Source: Mesorhizobium sp. (GTDB taxonomy: Bacteria > Pseudomonadota > Alphaproteobacteria > Rhizobiales > Rhizobiaceae). Taken from it: DNA of 44,332 nucleotides. The notes beneath the pieces were generated by a model. It ran no database searches and was not told where the DNA came from. It was given only the letters and a program-made list of their open reading frames with translations. Where the stretch lies: positions 1-44,332 of the forward strand of contig NZ_JAEULZ010000017.1 in NCBI RefSeq assembly GCF_016793485.1, read 5' to 3'. The position numbers and the translations under genes were made by a program. Shown here piece by piece: positions 25,965 through 33,980 of the stretch (position 1 is its first letter; each line of letters opens with the position of its first letter).

Positions 25965-26207
25965 TTAGGGTTGGGACGACCTACTGCGCCACCACGTCAG
26001 CAGGCCGATGAGGATCATGACGATGCCGACAGTCATCACGGTCGAGATGACCCAGTCAGGCGCTCGAAGCCCGGCCTTCTGGCCGAGCGCGACAGCAAAA
26101 GCGAAGAGAAGGACGCCGCATGCGAGCCATTTTAGCGTCATCGATTTCGCGATGGACTTCTCGGACTCGCCAGCTTCCCCGCGCGCGTTTCTCGGCCGTC
26201 TCGTCAA
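25965..26207 (-). CDS. small two-helix membrane protein between SMR and RND genes
   Basis: An 80-aa reading with a TTG start whose TTGA overlaps the SMR stop, the same coupling geometry as ATGA. An ATG start at 26141 would give 58 aa. The protein has two clear membrane helices, WLACGVLLFAFAVALG and WVISTVMTVGIVMILIGLLTWW, and a short basic C-terminus. I recognise no family. Its place inside a tight efflux operon, right after an SMR pump that normally works as a dimer, suggests an accessory or partner subunit. That is inference only. Confidence 0.6.
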   Translation of the reverse strand: MTRRPRNARGEAGESEKSIAKSMTLKWLACGVLLFAFAVALGQKAGLRAPDWVISTVMTVGIVMILIGLLTWWRSRSSQP

Positions 26208-26548
26208 TGGGCAACCGTCCCGGAGAACATGTTGATGATGACGACGCCAACGACGATGCAGCCGATGCCAAGCATGGCCGGGAGATCGAGGGACTGCTTG
26301 AAAGCGAAATAGCCGACCGCTGAGATCAGGACGATCCCGAGGCCGCTCCACAAGGCGTAAGCGACCCCGACGGGAATGGTTCGAATGGCGTGCGACAGGA
26401 AATAGAATGCGGTTCCGTAGAAGAGCGCCATAAGGAGTGTCGGAACGAGCTTGGAGAACTGTTGCGACTGCTGCAGGAACGACGTGGCGATGACTTCGCA
26501 GACGATCGCGATGGTCAGGGCACCATAGGTAATCAAAGCAGGATTCAT
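26204..26548 (-). CDS. SMR-family multidrug efflux protein (EmrE/SugE type)
   Basis: A 114-aa protein with four membrane helices and the SMR signature. Helix 1 is LTIAIVCEVIATSFLQQSQQF, with the essential membrane glutamate at residue 18. YALWSGLGIVLISAVGYFAFKQSLDLPAMLGIGCIVVGVVIINMFS forms helices 3 and 4 with the conserved G-x-G. The family exchanges protons for lipophilic cations such as quaternary ammonium compounds. It starts one base after the TetR stop and overlaps the next gene, so it belongs to the TetR-headed operon. Confidence 0.92.
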   Translation of the reverse strand: MNPALITYGALTIAIVCEVIATSFLQQSQQFSKLVPTLLMALFYGTAFYFLSHAIRTIPVGVAYALWSGLGIVLISAVGYFAFKQSLDLPAMLGIGCIVVGVVIINMFSGTVAH

Positions 26549-26549
26549 G

Positions 26550-27104
26550 TTACGGAGCTTTCATTGTTGCGTTGATGAGATGAAGGCGCAGGATTTCGCG
26601 CTCTTGTCTTATGGCGCTATCGACTTTCCATAGATCGGCAAGCCAATAGCCGTCGGCGGCGTAGCGAATGACCTCGAGCTCAATGCTGGCATCGGTTGCC
26701 TGATGCCTTGTTAGTCGGTCGCGCAGCCAATCGGACCAAATCTGACACAGCGCGGTATCACTGATCACCGAGAGAGACTGCGCGATTAGCGGGTTATCGC
26801 TTAGCTGCAGCACAACGTTGATGTAGGCACGGCTGAAACAGCCATGCGTGTCGGCGTCATCGGCAAGAAGAGCTTCGATCGCACCATCGAACTGTTCGAT
26901 CTGGTCTCGAAACACGGCCTCGATCAGCTTTTCCTTGCTTGGGAAGTGATGGAAGAGGCCCCCTTTGGTAACGCCTGCGGCGGCGGCGACCGCCTGGATG
27001 GTTACCGCGTTAATGCCCTGCTCGGCGGCTAGCTGAGCAGTGCAAGCGAGAAGTTTTCTGCGCAGCACTTCAGGCTGCTTTGGGCTTTGGCGGATGCTTG
27101 TCAT
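26550..27104 (-). CDS. TetR-family repressor of the efflux operon
   Basis: A 184-aa regulator. The N-terminal HTH is QLAAEQGINAVTIQAVAAAAGVTKGGLFHHFPSKEKLIEAVF, a textbook TetR domain with the GGLFHHFPSKEKL recognition helix and turn. The C-terminal ligand domain ends in an all-helical stretch (DGYWLADLWKVDSAIRQERE). It is the first gene of the operon TetR, SMR, 80-aa membrane protein, adaptor, pump and LysR. A TetR-type palindrome lies over its own promoter just upstream, so autorepression relieved by a pump substrate is likely. Confidence 0.9.
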   Translation of the reverse strand: MTSIRQSPKQPEVLRRKLLACTAQLAAEQGINAVTIQAVAAAAGVTKGGLFHHFPSKEKLIEAVFRDQIEQFDGAIEALLADDADTHGCFSRAYINVVLQLSDNPLIAQSLSVISDTALCQIWSDWLRDRLTRHQATDASIELEVIRYAADGYWLADLWKVDSAIRQEREILRLHLINATMKAP

Positions 27105-27110
27105 GTAATA

Positions 27111-27139
27111 CACATACCGCGCGGTAGGTATGTTGACAA
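27111..27139 (-). promoter_or_regulatory. efflux operon promoter with overlapping TetR-type operator
   Basis: On the minus strand, TTGTCA (27134-27139) and TATGTG (27111-27116) are separated by exactly 17 bases, a sigma-70-like spacing. Between and over them lies the perfect palindrome TACCGCGCGGTA (27115-27126), inside outer arms ACATACC (27112-27118) and GGTATGT (27127-27133). The predicted transcript start falls at or within a few bases of the TetR ATG at 27104, so the mRNA would be nearly leaderless. Confidence 0.6.
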
Positions 27140-27261
27140 GAGGGAGAACGCGAAATTGGCCAACCGGCCGAGTGCTTTCCTGTTCGCGCCGCGCGATGCA
27201 CCACCATTCGCTCAGTCCGACGTTGTTGCCGCTCCAATCATCCAGCGGCCTATTGCGGCCG

Positions 27262-29310
27262 TCATAACCCCAATTCTCGTGTTCGCCCGAGCTGCCACGA
27301 CACCGATCCGCCCTGGACGATTCCCGTCACCTCTTTGCCGAGCTGCCGGTCGATGACCGGCCGCCACGGGACCAGCGTGAACTCGTGGCTCTTCTCGACG
27401 ATGGCGAATTTGCCGCTGGTGAGCTGGACCGTCCCGGTGAAGGTGCCGCTGACGGTGTCGCCGTCTCCAGCCGCGCAGAACGGCATCGGCTTTGTCGCTG
27501 CCAGTTCCGCCCCGGCGCGAGCGACCTCGCGGGCTTCCAATGTCGATAGAAGATCGCGCCGATAGAAGACGCGGCCGTCCTGCTGGCGCGTGGCGTCACC
27601 CTGTTCGATCAAGCGCTCGCGGCGCCGGTCCATCGCCTGGCTCACGTCTTGTCCGAACCCTGCCGGCGATAGATCGGACGGGCCGCGCCCGATCAGCCGC
27701 CGGTCGAGCCAGGTCGCACCGTCCGCCGTGATCTGCTTCTCCAGATCCAAGGTCGAGAGGACACGGATGTTGAGTTGGCGGCCCTGGCCCGCATCGTGGG
27801 CGGCAGCGCGGACCTCGAAGTCCTGCGGGATGCGCCACTGGTCGGCGTCGATCCGCTCGACGATGCTGGCACGGCGCAGCGCCTCCAGCCGCCGCACATG
27901 GGCATCGACGAACCCCTCATAGTCGCCACCGGGCACACGGCCATCGAACCGGGCCTGCTCCAGATGGCGGCTCGGTCGATAGATGCCGTCCTCGGCCATG
28001 CCGGCGATGGCGCGGTCGGCCGGGCGTGGTCCGGCGTCGGTCGCTTGGATCTGGATGACGCTGCCGATGCGGGCGTCCGCGACCTTCGCCTGATCGACGC
28101 CGGAGATGTGATGCGTGCGGCCATCGATGCCGTCGATCACCAGCGTCAGGTTCTCGCCCAGCTCGTCGGAAAGATGCTTGTCCACCACGCGGCCGACGAT
28201 CGGCGTCGCGGGCGCGGCGTCGTGAATCTGGAAGCTCATCGGATCGCGGTCGCGGCCCTCGGCGCGCATGGACTTCTGCATGGTGCGCACGATGTCGCCG
28301 CGCTCGCCCATCTTATGCAGCGTCGGCTCCAGCCGGTCGCTGAGATCCCAGACGCCGGGCGACATCTCCGTGGCGAGACCCATCTTCTCCAGCTTGCCGA
28401 GACGACGGATGCGCATGGTCCGGTCTTCCTGGACCCGCGCATCATCGGGCGCGTGGCGCAGATCAAGCGCACCGCCATCGGCTTCCTTCAGCATCGCCCG
28501 GTCGATGCGAGTGAAGCGGTCCTGATCGATCTCGGCTGTCAGCTTGCGGCGCTGCTCGATCTCGGTGACGGGACCGAGTTCCAACGTCGCCAACTCGCTC
28601 GCCCGTTCGCGGATACCGTTCGCGAGGTAGTCGCCGTTGATGACCAGATCCTCGCCGAGATCGTCGCGGCCGTTGACGATGACATGGACATGCGGATGGC
28701 CGGTGTTGAAGTGGTTGACCGCGACCCAATCGAGCTTCGTGCCGAGGTCGGCTTCGAGCTGGCGCATCAGGTCGCGGGTATGGCCGGTCAAGTCTTCGAT
28801 CTCGGCGGCATCTTCCGGCGAGACGATAAAACGGAACTGGTGACGATCGTCCTTGCCGCGATCGAGGAAGGCGTCGCCATCGGCGCGGTCCTCGGTCGCC
28901 GAGTAGAGCCGGCCGCGCTCGCCGTCGCGCGAGGTGCCGTCGCGCTGGATGTAGCGTAGATGGGCGGCGGCCTTGCCGCTCTTGCCGGCGGCGCGAACGG
29001 AACGCGATTTGACGATGACACGGCGGCTGCCGGGCTGGCGATGGCTCCAGCCGTTCGACAGGTTGCGGGAGCGGACGAAGGCCGCGCCGCGCCCGCGCTT
29101 GACGCCCCGGCCGGAGGCGACCGCGCCATTGCGGCTGGGCTTGCCTGATTCTCCGGCGTTGCCGCGCGACACCCGCCCGGAGGCCGCGCCCTGCTGGCGG
29201 GCGATCTTCCGGACCTTGGTGAGGAAGCTCTTCGCCTGGCCGGCCTTCGACGCATCGGAGCGGATGCGGCCCGGCTTCGGCCGGAAGCGGTTGTCGTCGT
29301 CGGCGCTCAT
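27262..29310 (-). CDS. VirD2-type relaxase (MOB_P-like, DUF3363 C-terminus)
   Basis: A 682-aa nickase that cuts oriT and leads the strand into the recipient. A basic N-terminal region (MSADDDNRFRPKPGRIRS, then arginine-rich linkers) precedes the relaxase core. LRYIQRDGTSRDGERGRLY and the HPHVHVIVNG metal-binding motif (residues about 205-214) are characteristic of the TraI/VirD2 group. The C-terminal half is the DUF3363 region of alphaproteobacterial ICE relaxases. The start at 29310 is preferred from the family-like MSADDDNRF; 29319 is an alternative. The efflux operon begins just beyond its 3' end, so the cargo sits between traG and relaxase modules. Confidence 0.9.
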   Translation of the reverse strand: MSADDDNRFRPKPGRIRSDASKAGQAKSFLTKVRKIARQQGAASGRVSRGNAGESGKPSRNGAVASGRGVKRGRGAAFVRSRNLSNGWSHRQPGSRRVIVKSRSVRAAGKSGKAAAHLRYIQRDGTSRDGERGRLYSATEDRADGDAFLDRGKDDRHQFRFIVSPEDAAEIEDLTGHTRDLMRQLEADLGTKLDWVAVNHFNTGHPHVHVIVNGRDDLGEDLVINGDYLANGIRERASELATLELGPVTEIEQRRKLTAEIDQDRFTRIDRAMLKEADGGALDLRHAPDDARVQEDRTMRIRRLGKLEKMGLATEMSPGVWDLSDRLEPTLHKMGERGDIVRTMQKSMRAEGRDRDPMSFQIHDAAPATPIVGRVVDKHLSDELGENLTLVIDGIDGRTHHISGVDQAKVADARIGSVIQIQATDAGPRPADRAIAGMAEDGIYRPSRHLEQARFDGRVPGGDYEGFVDAHVRRLEALRRASIVERIDADQWRIPQDFEVRAAAHDAGQGRQLNIRVLSTLDLEKQITADGATWLDRRLIGRGPSDLSPAGFGQDVSQAMDRRRERLIEQGDATRQQDGRVFYRRDLLSTLEAREVARAGAELAATKPMPFCAAGDGDTVSGTFTGTVQLTSGKFAIVEKSHEFTLVPWRPVIDRQLGKEVTGIVQGGSVSWQLGRTRELGL

Positions 29311-29460
29311 CGACGGCATCCCGCCCGAAACCGCCGATTTCGGCGAAGAGTGCCGCGAATAACGTGGCAGATACTGGCTGTACCGCGCCTCGCGGCACCA
29401 TGCAGGCCCGGCGACGGTGCCGTCCCAAACAGTGTGCAGACAAGGGCTTGGCCCCCGGAT

Positions 29461-29500
29461 CGGACCCATGGGGTGCCGTCCGCTTTAATCTTGCCCTCCC
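29461..29500 (+). other. candidate origin of transfer (oriT)
   Basis: The 290-base gap between the transglycosylase stop and the relaxase start has an inverted repeat CGGAC (29461-29465)/GTCCG (29478-29482). It is followed within 6 bases by ATCTTGC at 29488-29494. This resembles the YATCYTG nick core of MOB_P relaxases, which sits just 3' of an inverted repeat. Position beside the relaxase gene also fits. No experimental or alignment proof is available. Confidence 0.45.
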
Positions 29501-29602
29501 GCCTCTCTGCCTCTTCTGCCCGTCCTGACCCTGATTCCGCCTGATCCCGCCCATCCCCCCTGCACACTGGAAAGGACCGCCGGGCATGTCTAACCGCCAT
29601 GC

Positions 29603-30307
29603 TCATCGCGGCCCTCCCGTTTGCGCGCGGGCCACGAACAGACTGCCCGACTGCGGCACGACCGCCCGGACATCGCGCACGGGCGTTGCAGCCGGAGCGT
29701 CATTCGGCTGTACAGTATCGGCGGACGATATGCGCTCAGTCTGCGCGACGAACAGCGGCGCGCGGGTCCATGACAGCGGATCGGCCACCGCGACATCGAC
29801 CGGCCCGGTGCTCTCGCCACCGCCGATCAACGGCGCGAGTGTGGCGACATACGCGCGCGTTTCCGTCGGCAACGGACGGCCAGCGAGATGCTCTTCGTAT
29901 CGACCGGGACCGGCATTGTAGGCCGCCAGAAACCCCGGCGATCCGTAGCGGTCGTGCAACTCGCGCAGATTGGCCGCGCCCGCCAGAATGTTGTCGCGCG
30001 GGTCGTAGGGATCGCTGCCGAGCCGATGGCGGGCGCGAAGCTCCGCCCAGGTCGGCGGCATGATCTGCATCAGGCCCATCGCACCCTTGGGCGAGATCGC
30101 CCGCACCTGGTTGGCGCTCTCGACGCGCATGACGGCCCTGATCCACGCCGCCGGGATGCCGAAGCGCTGCGCCGCCTCGGCGATATGCGCGGCATAAGGA
30201 TCGGCTTGGGACGCGCGCTGGACCGGCTCCGGCTGCGCCTGGCAGGGCAGCGGCATTGCGACAGCGAGCACGGCGGAAAGGAGAAGGACCGCCGATCGGA
30301 CGGGCAT
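29603..30307 (-). CDS. conjugation lytic transglycosylase (VirB1-like)
   Basis: A 234-aa exported muramidase that opens peptidoglycan for the transfer channel. A signal peptide (LLLSAVLAVAMPLPCQA) precedes an SLT domain: WIRAVMRVESANQVRAISPKGAMGLMQIMPPTW. The glutamate of RVES is the catalytic acid, followed by the ANLRELHDRYG and AAYNAGPGRYEEH blocks. The start MPVRSAVLLL is chosen because it begins the signal peptide. An upstream in-frame ATG at 30517 would add 70 residues of non-signal sequence, and that 30308-30521 stretch shows no other gene. Confidence 0.88.
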   Translation of the reverse strand: MPVRSAVLLLSAVLAVAMPLPCQAQPEPVQRASQADPYAAHIAEAAQRFGIPAAWIRAVMRVESANQVRAISPKGAMGLMQIMPPTWAELRARHRLGSDPYDPRDNILAGAANLRELHDRYGSPGFLAAYNAGPGRYEEHLAGRPLPTETRAYVATLAPLIGGGESTGPVDVAVADPLSWTRAPLFVAQTERISSADTVQPNDAPAATPVRDVRAVVPQSGSLFVARAQTGGPR

Positions 30308-30521
30308 CCTGTCTCCGCCACGATGCCAGCCTGCCAGCGTGCTCGCTGCGGTCAAGGGTTCGCGCACAGCGCCGATCTCCGATCGCCCTTGACCTTCGCT
30401 GCGCGCGCCGGCCGACGGATCGTCGAGCGGGACGAAGGGATGAGACGGCTTTCCTGCGAACAAAGAGATGGGACTTGTTCGCACGATGCCGCCTGCGATC
30501 CTGATGATCGATCGCATGGGA

Positions 30522-30857
30522 TCACTCCCGCTCGCCGCGCTTGACCGGGCGCGTCCAGTGCAGCGACCAGGCGGCCCCGCCGTCATCATCGCGGAACAGG
30601 TTGGCGCGGATCGGTTGCGGCAAGGCGGGATCGTCGATCAGCAGCGAGATATATTCGCCGGCGCGCTCACCTGTGCGTTTCCAGCCCGCGCCGATCTCCG
30701 GTCCGTCGTCGGTGCCGTGGTGGATGCGATAGTCCGGCGCGTTCTCGGCATCGGACGGTTCGGCCGGAACGATGGTGAGTTCGCGATAGAGGGTGAGCGT
30801 ATGAACGCGCCCGACGAAGCCTGTCGTATCACGGGTAAACTGGCCGATCTGCGGCAT
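30522..30857 (-). CDS. DUF736 protein (first copy)
   Basis: A 111-aa protein of the DUF736 family (MPQIGQFTRDTTGFVGRVHTLTLYRELTIVPAE...IGAGWKRTGERAGEYISLLIDDPALPQPIRANLF). The predicted fold is a small beta protein resembling OB-type or Tudor-like modules. No biochemical role is established. These genes recur in ICEs and plasmids of alphaproteobacteria. A second, diverged copy lies at 36739-37062. This one is embedded between traF and the transglycosylase and is probably cotranscribed with them. Confidence 0.85.
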   Translation of the reverse strand: MPQIGQFTRDTTGFVGRVHTLTLYRELTIVPAEPSDAENAPDYRIHHGTDDGPEIGAGWKRTGERAGEYISLLIDDPALPQPIRANLFRDDDGGAAWSLHWTRPVKRGERE

Positions 30858-30924
30858 GGGAATCTCCTCGATGCTGGGGGGGGGTGAAAGCCGGCGCGCG
30901 CCATGCCCGCCGGAATCGTGGCGG

Positions 30925-31470
30925 TCAGCGCGTCGCGGCGCGCCAGACGAAGCGGCCGTCGCCGGCTTCGTCTGTGTAGATCGGTGTCGCGCGGCCGATG
31001 ACCGCGCTGACCGGGATCGGACCGAAGTAACGGCCGTCCAGGCTGTCGCGGACGGCCGGGTTCATCAGGAAGATCTCGTCACCGGCGATGCGGCGGCAGC
31101 CGTTCCAGACCGGCAGGTCGCGGCCCGTGCGGTCGCGATCGAGCGCCGCGCCGAGTTCGACGCCATCGACCGTGATGGTGCGGCGGATGCGGCAGACCAC
31201 TTGCCTTGGCAGCCCCATGACGCGCTTCAAGAGCGGCACGCCACGGCCGATATAGCCGCGCTCCACCATGAAGTCGGCGAGCGGTCCAGGAGGATCGACC
31301 GCGACCAGATCGGTGACGGTCAGGTCGCCGGGCTGATCGATCGCGTAGAGGCCGATCGGCGCGCTGGCGGAGACGTTCCACACCAGCCGGGTCGGCGTCG
31401 GGATGAAGGACGCGATGGCGACGCCCATGATCGAGAAATACGTCACCATCACATAGCCGAAGCGGGTCAT
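30925..31470 (-). CDS. traF: TraF-like S26 signal peptidase/pilin maturation protease
   Basis: A 181-aa membrane-anchored serine protease. The N-terminal helix is YVMVTYFSIMGVAIASFI. The catalytic serine lies in WNVSASAPIGLYAI (the S-x-P-x-G-x-Y pattern of TraF) and the lysine in LLKRVMGLPRQVV. The C-terminal IPVSAVIGRATPIYTD is the S26 end box. In IncP plasmids TraF cuts and cyclises the TrbC pilin, and a TrbC homologue is present here. The start overlaps the DUF2840 stop by ATGA. Confidence 0.9.
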   Translation of the reverse strand: MTRFGYVMVTYFSIMGVAIASFIPTPTRLVWNVSASAPIGLYAIDQPGDLTVTDLVAVDPPGPLADFMVERGYIGRGVPLLKRVMGLPRQVVCRIRRTITVDGVELGAALDRDRTGRDLPVWNGCRRIAGDEIFLMNPAVRDSLDGRYFGPIPVSAVIGRATPIYTDEAGDGRFVWRAATR

Positions 31471-31988
31471 GGCTCGGCCCTCCGGCGCATAAGGAACGCC
31501 CGATGCTGGTCGGCGGTGTAGGCGCGCGGTTCATGACCGGCGGTCAGCCGGTTGTGGACCTGCCGCCAATGACCGGGCGAAACATCCTCCGGATCGATGC
31601 CGATCGCCTGGATGGCGTCGATGTGGCGGAGCACCTGTTCGACCCTGGGCCAGCCGTCGATCTTCAACAGGATCTCGCCGCCGGGACGCACAAAGGGCAG
31701 CGTCTGATAGGGTTCGTGCGGCTGCACAGCGCGCACGATGTCGATGCGCGAGATGATCGTGCCGAAGTCGTTCGACGCCCAGCGGATGAAGGCGAAGATA
31801 GCGCCGGGCCGGAACGCGAAGATGCGTCGCCGCCGGTCGATGATGGTTTCTTCGGCGAGACGGCCGAAGCGAACCCAGTGCTCGATCTTTTTCTCGATAT
31901 GGATCAGTTCGACATGGGTCAGGTGGTCGGAGGGATGCGCTGACGGCACGGGGCCTCCGCGCACGCGGGGAGCCGCGTTGCCGGTCAT
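31467..31988 (-). CDS. DUF2840 protein
   Basis: A 173-aa protein (HLTHVELIHIEKKIEHWVRFGRLAEETIIDRRRRIFAFRPGAIFAFIRWASNDFGTIISRIDIVRAV) of the DUF2840 family. The family is found almost only between traF and parA-type genes in these ICEs. It is predicted to be soluble, mixed alpha/beta and strongly basic. Its role is unknown. It overlaps both neighbours by ATGA, so its stoichiometry is tied to the partition and pilin-processing genes. The chosen start MTGNAAPRV overlaps the preceding stop; longer frames upstream are shadows of the partition genes. Confidence 0.85.
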   Translation of the reverse strand: MTGNAAPRVRGGPVPSAHPSDHLTHVELIHIEKKIEHWVRFGRLAEETIIDRRRRIFAFRPGAIFAFIRWASNDFGTIISRIDIVRAVQPHEPYQTLPFVRPGGEILLKIDGWPRVEQVLRHIDAIQAIGIDPEDVSPGHWRQVHNRLTAGHEPRAYTADQHRAFLMRRRAEP

Positions 31989-32239
31989 GATGGGTCTCCT
32001 TCGGTTGATGGGAATTCGCGCGCGAGCAGCGCGCGCAGCATGTCCGCGACGGTGACGCCGCGCTGGAACGCGACGATCTTGATTCGGCCGCGCAGCTCCG
32101 GCGTGATGTCGATCGTCAGCCGCGCCGTGAACGCCGCGCCGTCGGCCACGCGGGCCGCTGGCTGTTCGCTGGACTTGATCCAGCTCTCGGGATCGGCGGG
32201 ACGCGCCGCGAAGCCGCGTTTCGGGGATCGCTCGCTCAT
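31985..32239 (-). CDS. ribbon-helix-helix partner of ParA (ParB/ParG-like)
   Basis: An 84-aa protein with a flexible N-terminus (MSERSPKRGFAARPADPESWIKSS) and a C-terminal ribbon-helix-helix unit (AFTARLTIDITPELRGRIKIVAFQRGVTVADMLRALLAREF). Small proteins like this downstream of a Walker ATPase gene act as centromere-binding proteins (ParG/Omega type), the flexible arm stimulating the ATPase. The ATG overlaps the parA stop. It probably binds a site near repA or parA; no iterated site was identified with confidence. Confidence 0.8.
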   Translation of the reverse strand: MSERSPKRGFAARPADPESWIKSSEQPAARVADGAAFTARLTIDITPELRGRIKIVAFQRGVTVADMLRALLAREFPSTEGDPS

Positions 32240-32889
32240 GGCGCGATCCTTCCGATGTTGAGGCGGCCGATCTCGGCGGCCAGCGCGGCGATCTCGCGCG
32301 CGGCCGGACTGGCGGCGTCAATCTCCGAGGCGAGCCGCCCGGACTGCGCGGCGTCGGCGAAGACGACGCGCTGGCCGATGGTGGCGGCGAGCAACGGTGG
32401 ATCGTGGTCAGTCAGAGTCTCGGCCGTCTCGCGGGCGATGACGGTGCGCGCGCCACAGCGATTGAGCACAAAGCGCGCGGCCAGCTCGGGCCGGTAGATG
32501 CGCGCCTCCGTGAGGAGCGCCAGCATCTCGGCCGAGGCCCAGCCGTCGAACGGCGACGGCTGCACCGGGATCAGCACCAGGTCGGCGGCGAGCAGCGCCG
32601 AGCGCATCAGGCCGGCGACGCGCGGCGGGCCGTCGATGACGACGTGATCGACATCGCGCGCCAGTTCGGGCGCTTCCCGGTGCAGGGTATCGCGGGCCAA
32701 GCCGAGGACGCCGAACAGTCGAGGGCAACCTTCACGCGCCCGTTGCTGCGACCAGTCGAGCGCCGAGCCTTGCGGGTCCGCGTCGATCAGGGTGACGCGG
32801 CTGCCGGTCCTCGCCCATTCTCCGGCGAGATGCAGGGCCAGCGTCGTCTTCCCGACGCCGCCTTTTTGATTGAGCAGCGCGACGATCAT
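32236..32889 (-). CDS. parA: ParA-family partition ATPase
   Basis: A 217-aa deviant Walker ATPase. NQKGGVGKTT at residues 8-17 is the signature P-loop, LIDADPQGSALDW is motif A', and VDHVVIDGPPRV is Walker B. It is shorter than chromosomal Soj and lacks an N-terminal HTH, as in type Ib plasmid ParA. It should segregate an excised circular form of the element. It overlaps repA upstream and the RHH gene downstream, both by ATGA. Confidence 0.92.
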   Translation of the reverse strand: MIVALLNQKGGVGKTTLALHLAGEWARTGSRVTLIDADPQGSALDWSQQRAREGCPRLFGVLGLARDTLHREAPELARDVDHVVIDGPPRVAGLMRSALLAADLVLIPVQPSPFDGWASAEMLALLTEARIYRPELAARFVLNRCGARTVIARETAETLTDHDPPLLAATIGQRVVFADAAQSGRLASEIDAASPAAREIAALAAEIGRLNIGRIAP

Positions 32890-33980
32890 GGCACGCGCCT
32901 CGATCGCCCGGCGGCACCGGCACCATGGCTCGCGCCCGCGCGCGTCAAAGACAAATAGTTAGATTCTTGGTTAGACTCTAAGTTAGCAGTCGGATTCAGC
33001 GTTTCGGGCCAGAGGTTTAACTGCGATCCGTGCGCCCGAAATCCCGATAGTCCTGCGCCCGAAGTCCCGATACCGTTTGCGCCCGAAGTCACGAGCGCTT
33101 CCACAGCCTCGTCCACAGGCACTGTGGATAGTCGGGAGGGCCGGATTTGCAGGAGTTCGCGTCGTCCCTCGCGCCAGATGTCAAGCCGGTAGCCGGGCAA
33201 CGGCTGGCGGGTGACGATGCGGCGAATGTCGAGCGCGAAGTCGGACGGCCGCGCCAGGCTGCCGGACTTCTCATGGAGGTGGGCGACCTCGAAGACCCAG
33301 CCATGGACCTGACGGCCGGCGTGCTTGCGGGCGACGCGGTAGAGCCAGCGCTCGATGCCGCCGGTCAGCCGGAAATAGTCCGGGTCGATGGTCAGGACCA
33401 GCGAGCGGTCGATGACGCCGCGATAGAACCAGTCGGGCAGCACGAACTCCATGCCCTCGACGCGGCCGTCATGGGTGGTCATCTCCTCCCATTCGTTGAT
33501 CCAGGAGAACTGGTGCCGCCGCCAACGCTCGCCATGGCGAATGGTCGTGGCGATGACAGTTGATTGCAGGCGGGCGAAGGCGCCCTTGAGCAGCCGGTAT
33601 TCGCGCGCGCCGGTGCCCCGACCGATCGCCATCAGGAGCTGGTACGGCGTGAAGCGCAGGAAGCGGGATGTTTTCAGGCCATGGTTCTCGGCCTCGACGA
33701 TCTGCGAGGCCGCCCAGATCAGCACATCGGCGTCCCAGATGGTCGCCATGCCATGCTCGGGCATGGCGAAGACCTCGACGCGGACGCCGCCGGATTCGTA
33801 GAGGATCGGCGTTACCCGTTTGGCCTTGGCAAGCGAGAAGAACGGCCGCTCCATCAGGTCGCGCTGGTCGCGGGGGCTGGCATCGCCCGTCGCGATGACG
33901 AAGGGATCGAGCCGCGCCCGCTCGCTACCGGCAAGGCGCTGCGGGTGCCGTCCAGCATCCTGGGAGGGACCGCCGGACAT
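32886..33980 (-). CDS. repA: plasmid-type replication initiator RepA (RPA family)
   Basis: A 364-aa replication initiator of the PF10134 type. The core begins MERPFFSLAKAKRVTPILYESGGVRVEVFAMPEHGMATIWDADVLIWAASQIVEA and continues through LKTSRFLRFTPYQLLMAIGRGTGAREYRLLKGAFARLQSTVI. Winged-helix initiators of this kind bind iterons and load host helicase. Here it suggests that the ICE replicates as a plasmid after excision, which stabilises it. The start is the ATG directly after the HTH-gene TGA (no gap). The C-terminal 70 residues are low-complexity. Confidence 0.88.
   Translation of the reverse strand: MSGGPSQDAGRHPQRLAGSERARLDPFVIATGDASPRDQRDLMERPFFSLAKAKRVTPILYESGGVRVEVFAMPEHGMATIWDADVLIWAASQIVEAENHGLKTSRFLRFTPYQLLMAIGRGTGAREYRLLKGAFARLQSTVIATTIRHGERWRRHQFSWINEWEEMTTHDGRVEGMEFVLPDWFYRGVIDRSLVLTIDPDYFRLTGGIERWLYRVARKHAGRQVHGWVFEVAHLHEKSGSLARPSDFALDIRRIVTRQPLPGYRLDIWREGRRELLQIRPSRLSTVPVDEAVEALVTSGANGIGTSGAGLSGFRAHGSQLNLWPETLNPTANLESNQESNYLSLTRAGASHGAGAAGRSRRVP

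Noticed and set aside
28463-29587. 374-aa and other long frames overlapping the relaxase gene
   Set aside because: Arginine/proline-rich translation without domains; the relaxase frame carries the HxHVHV motif.
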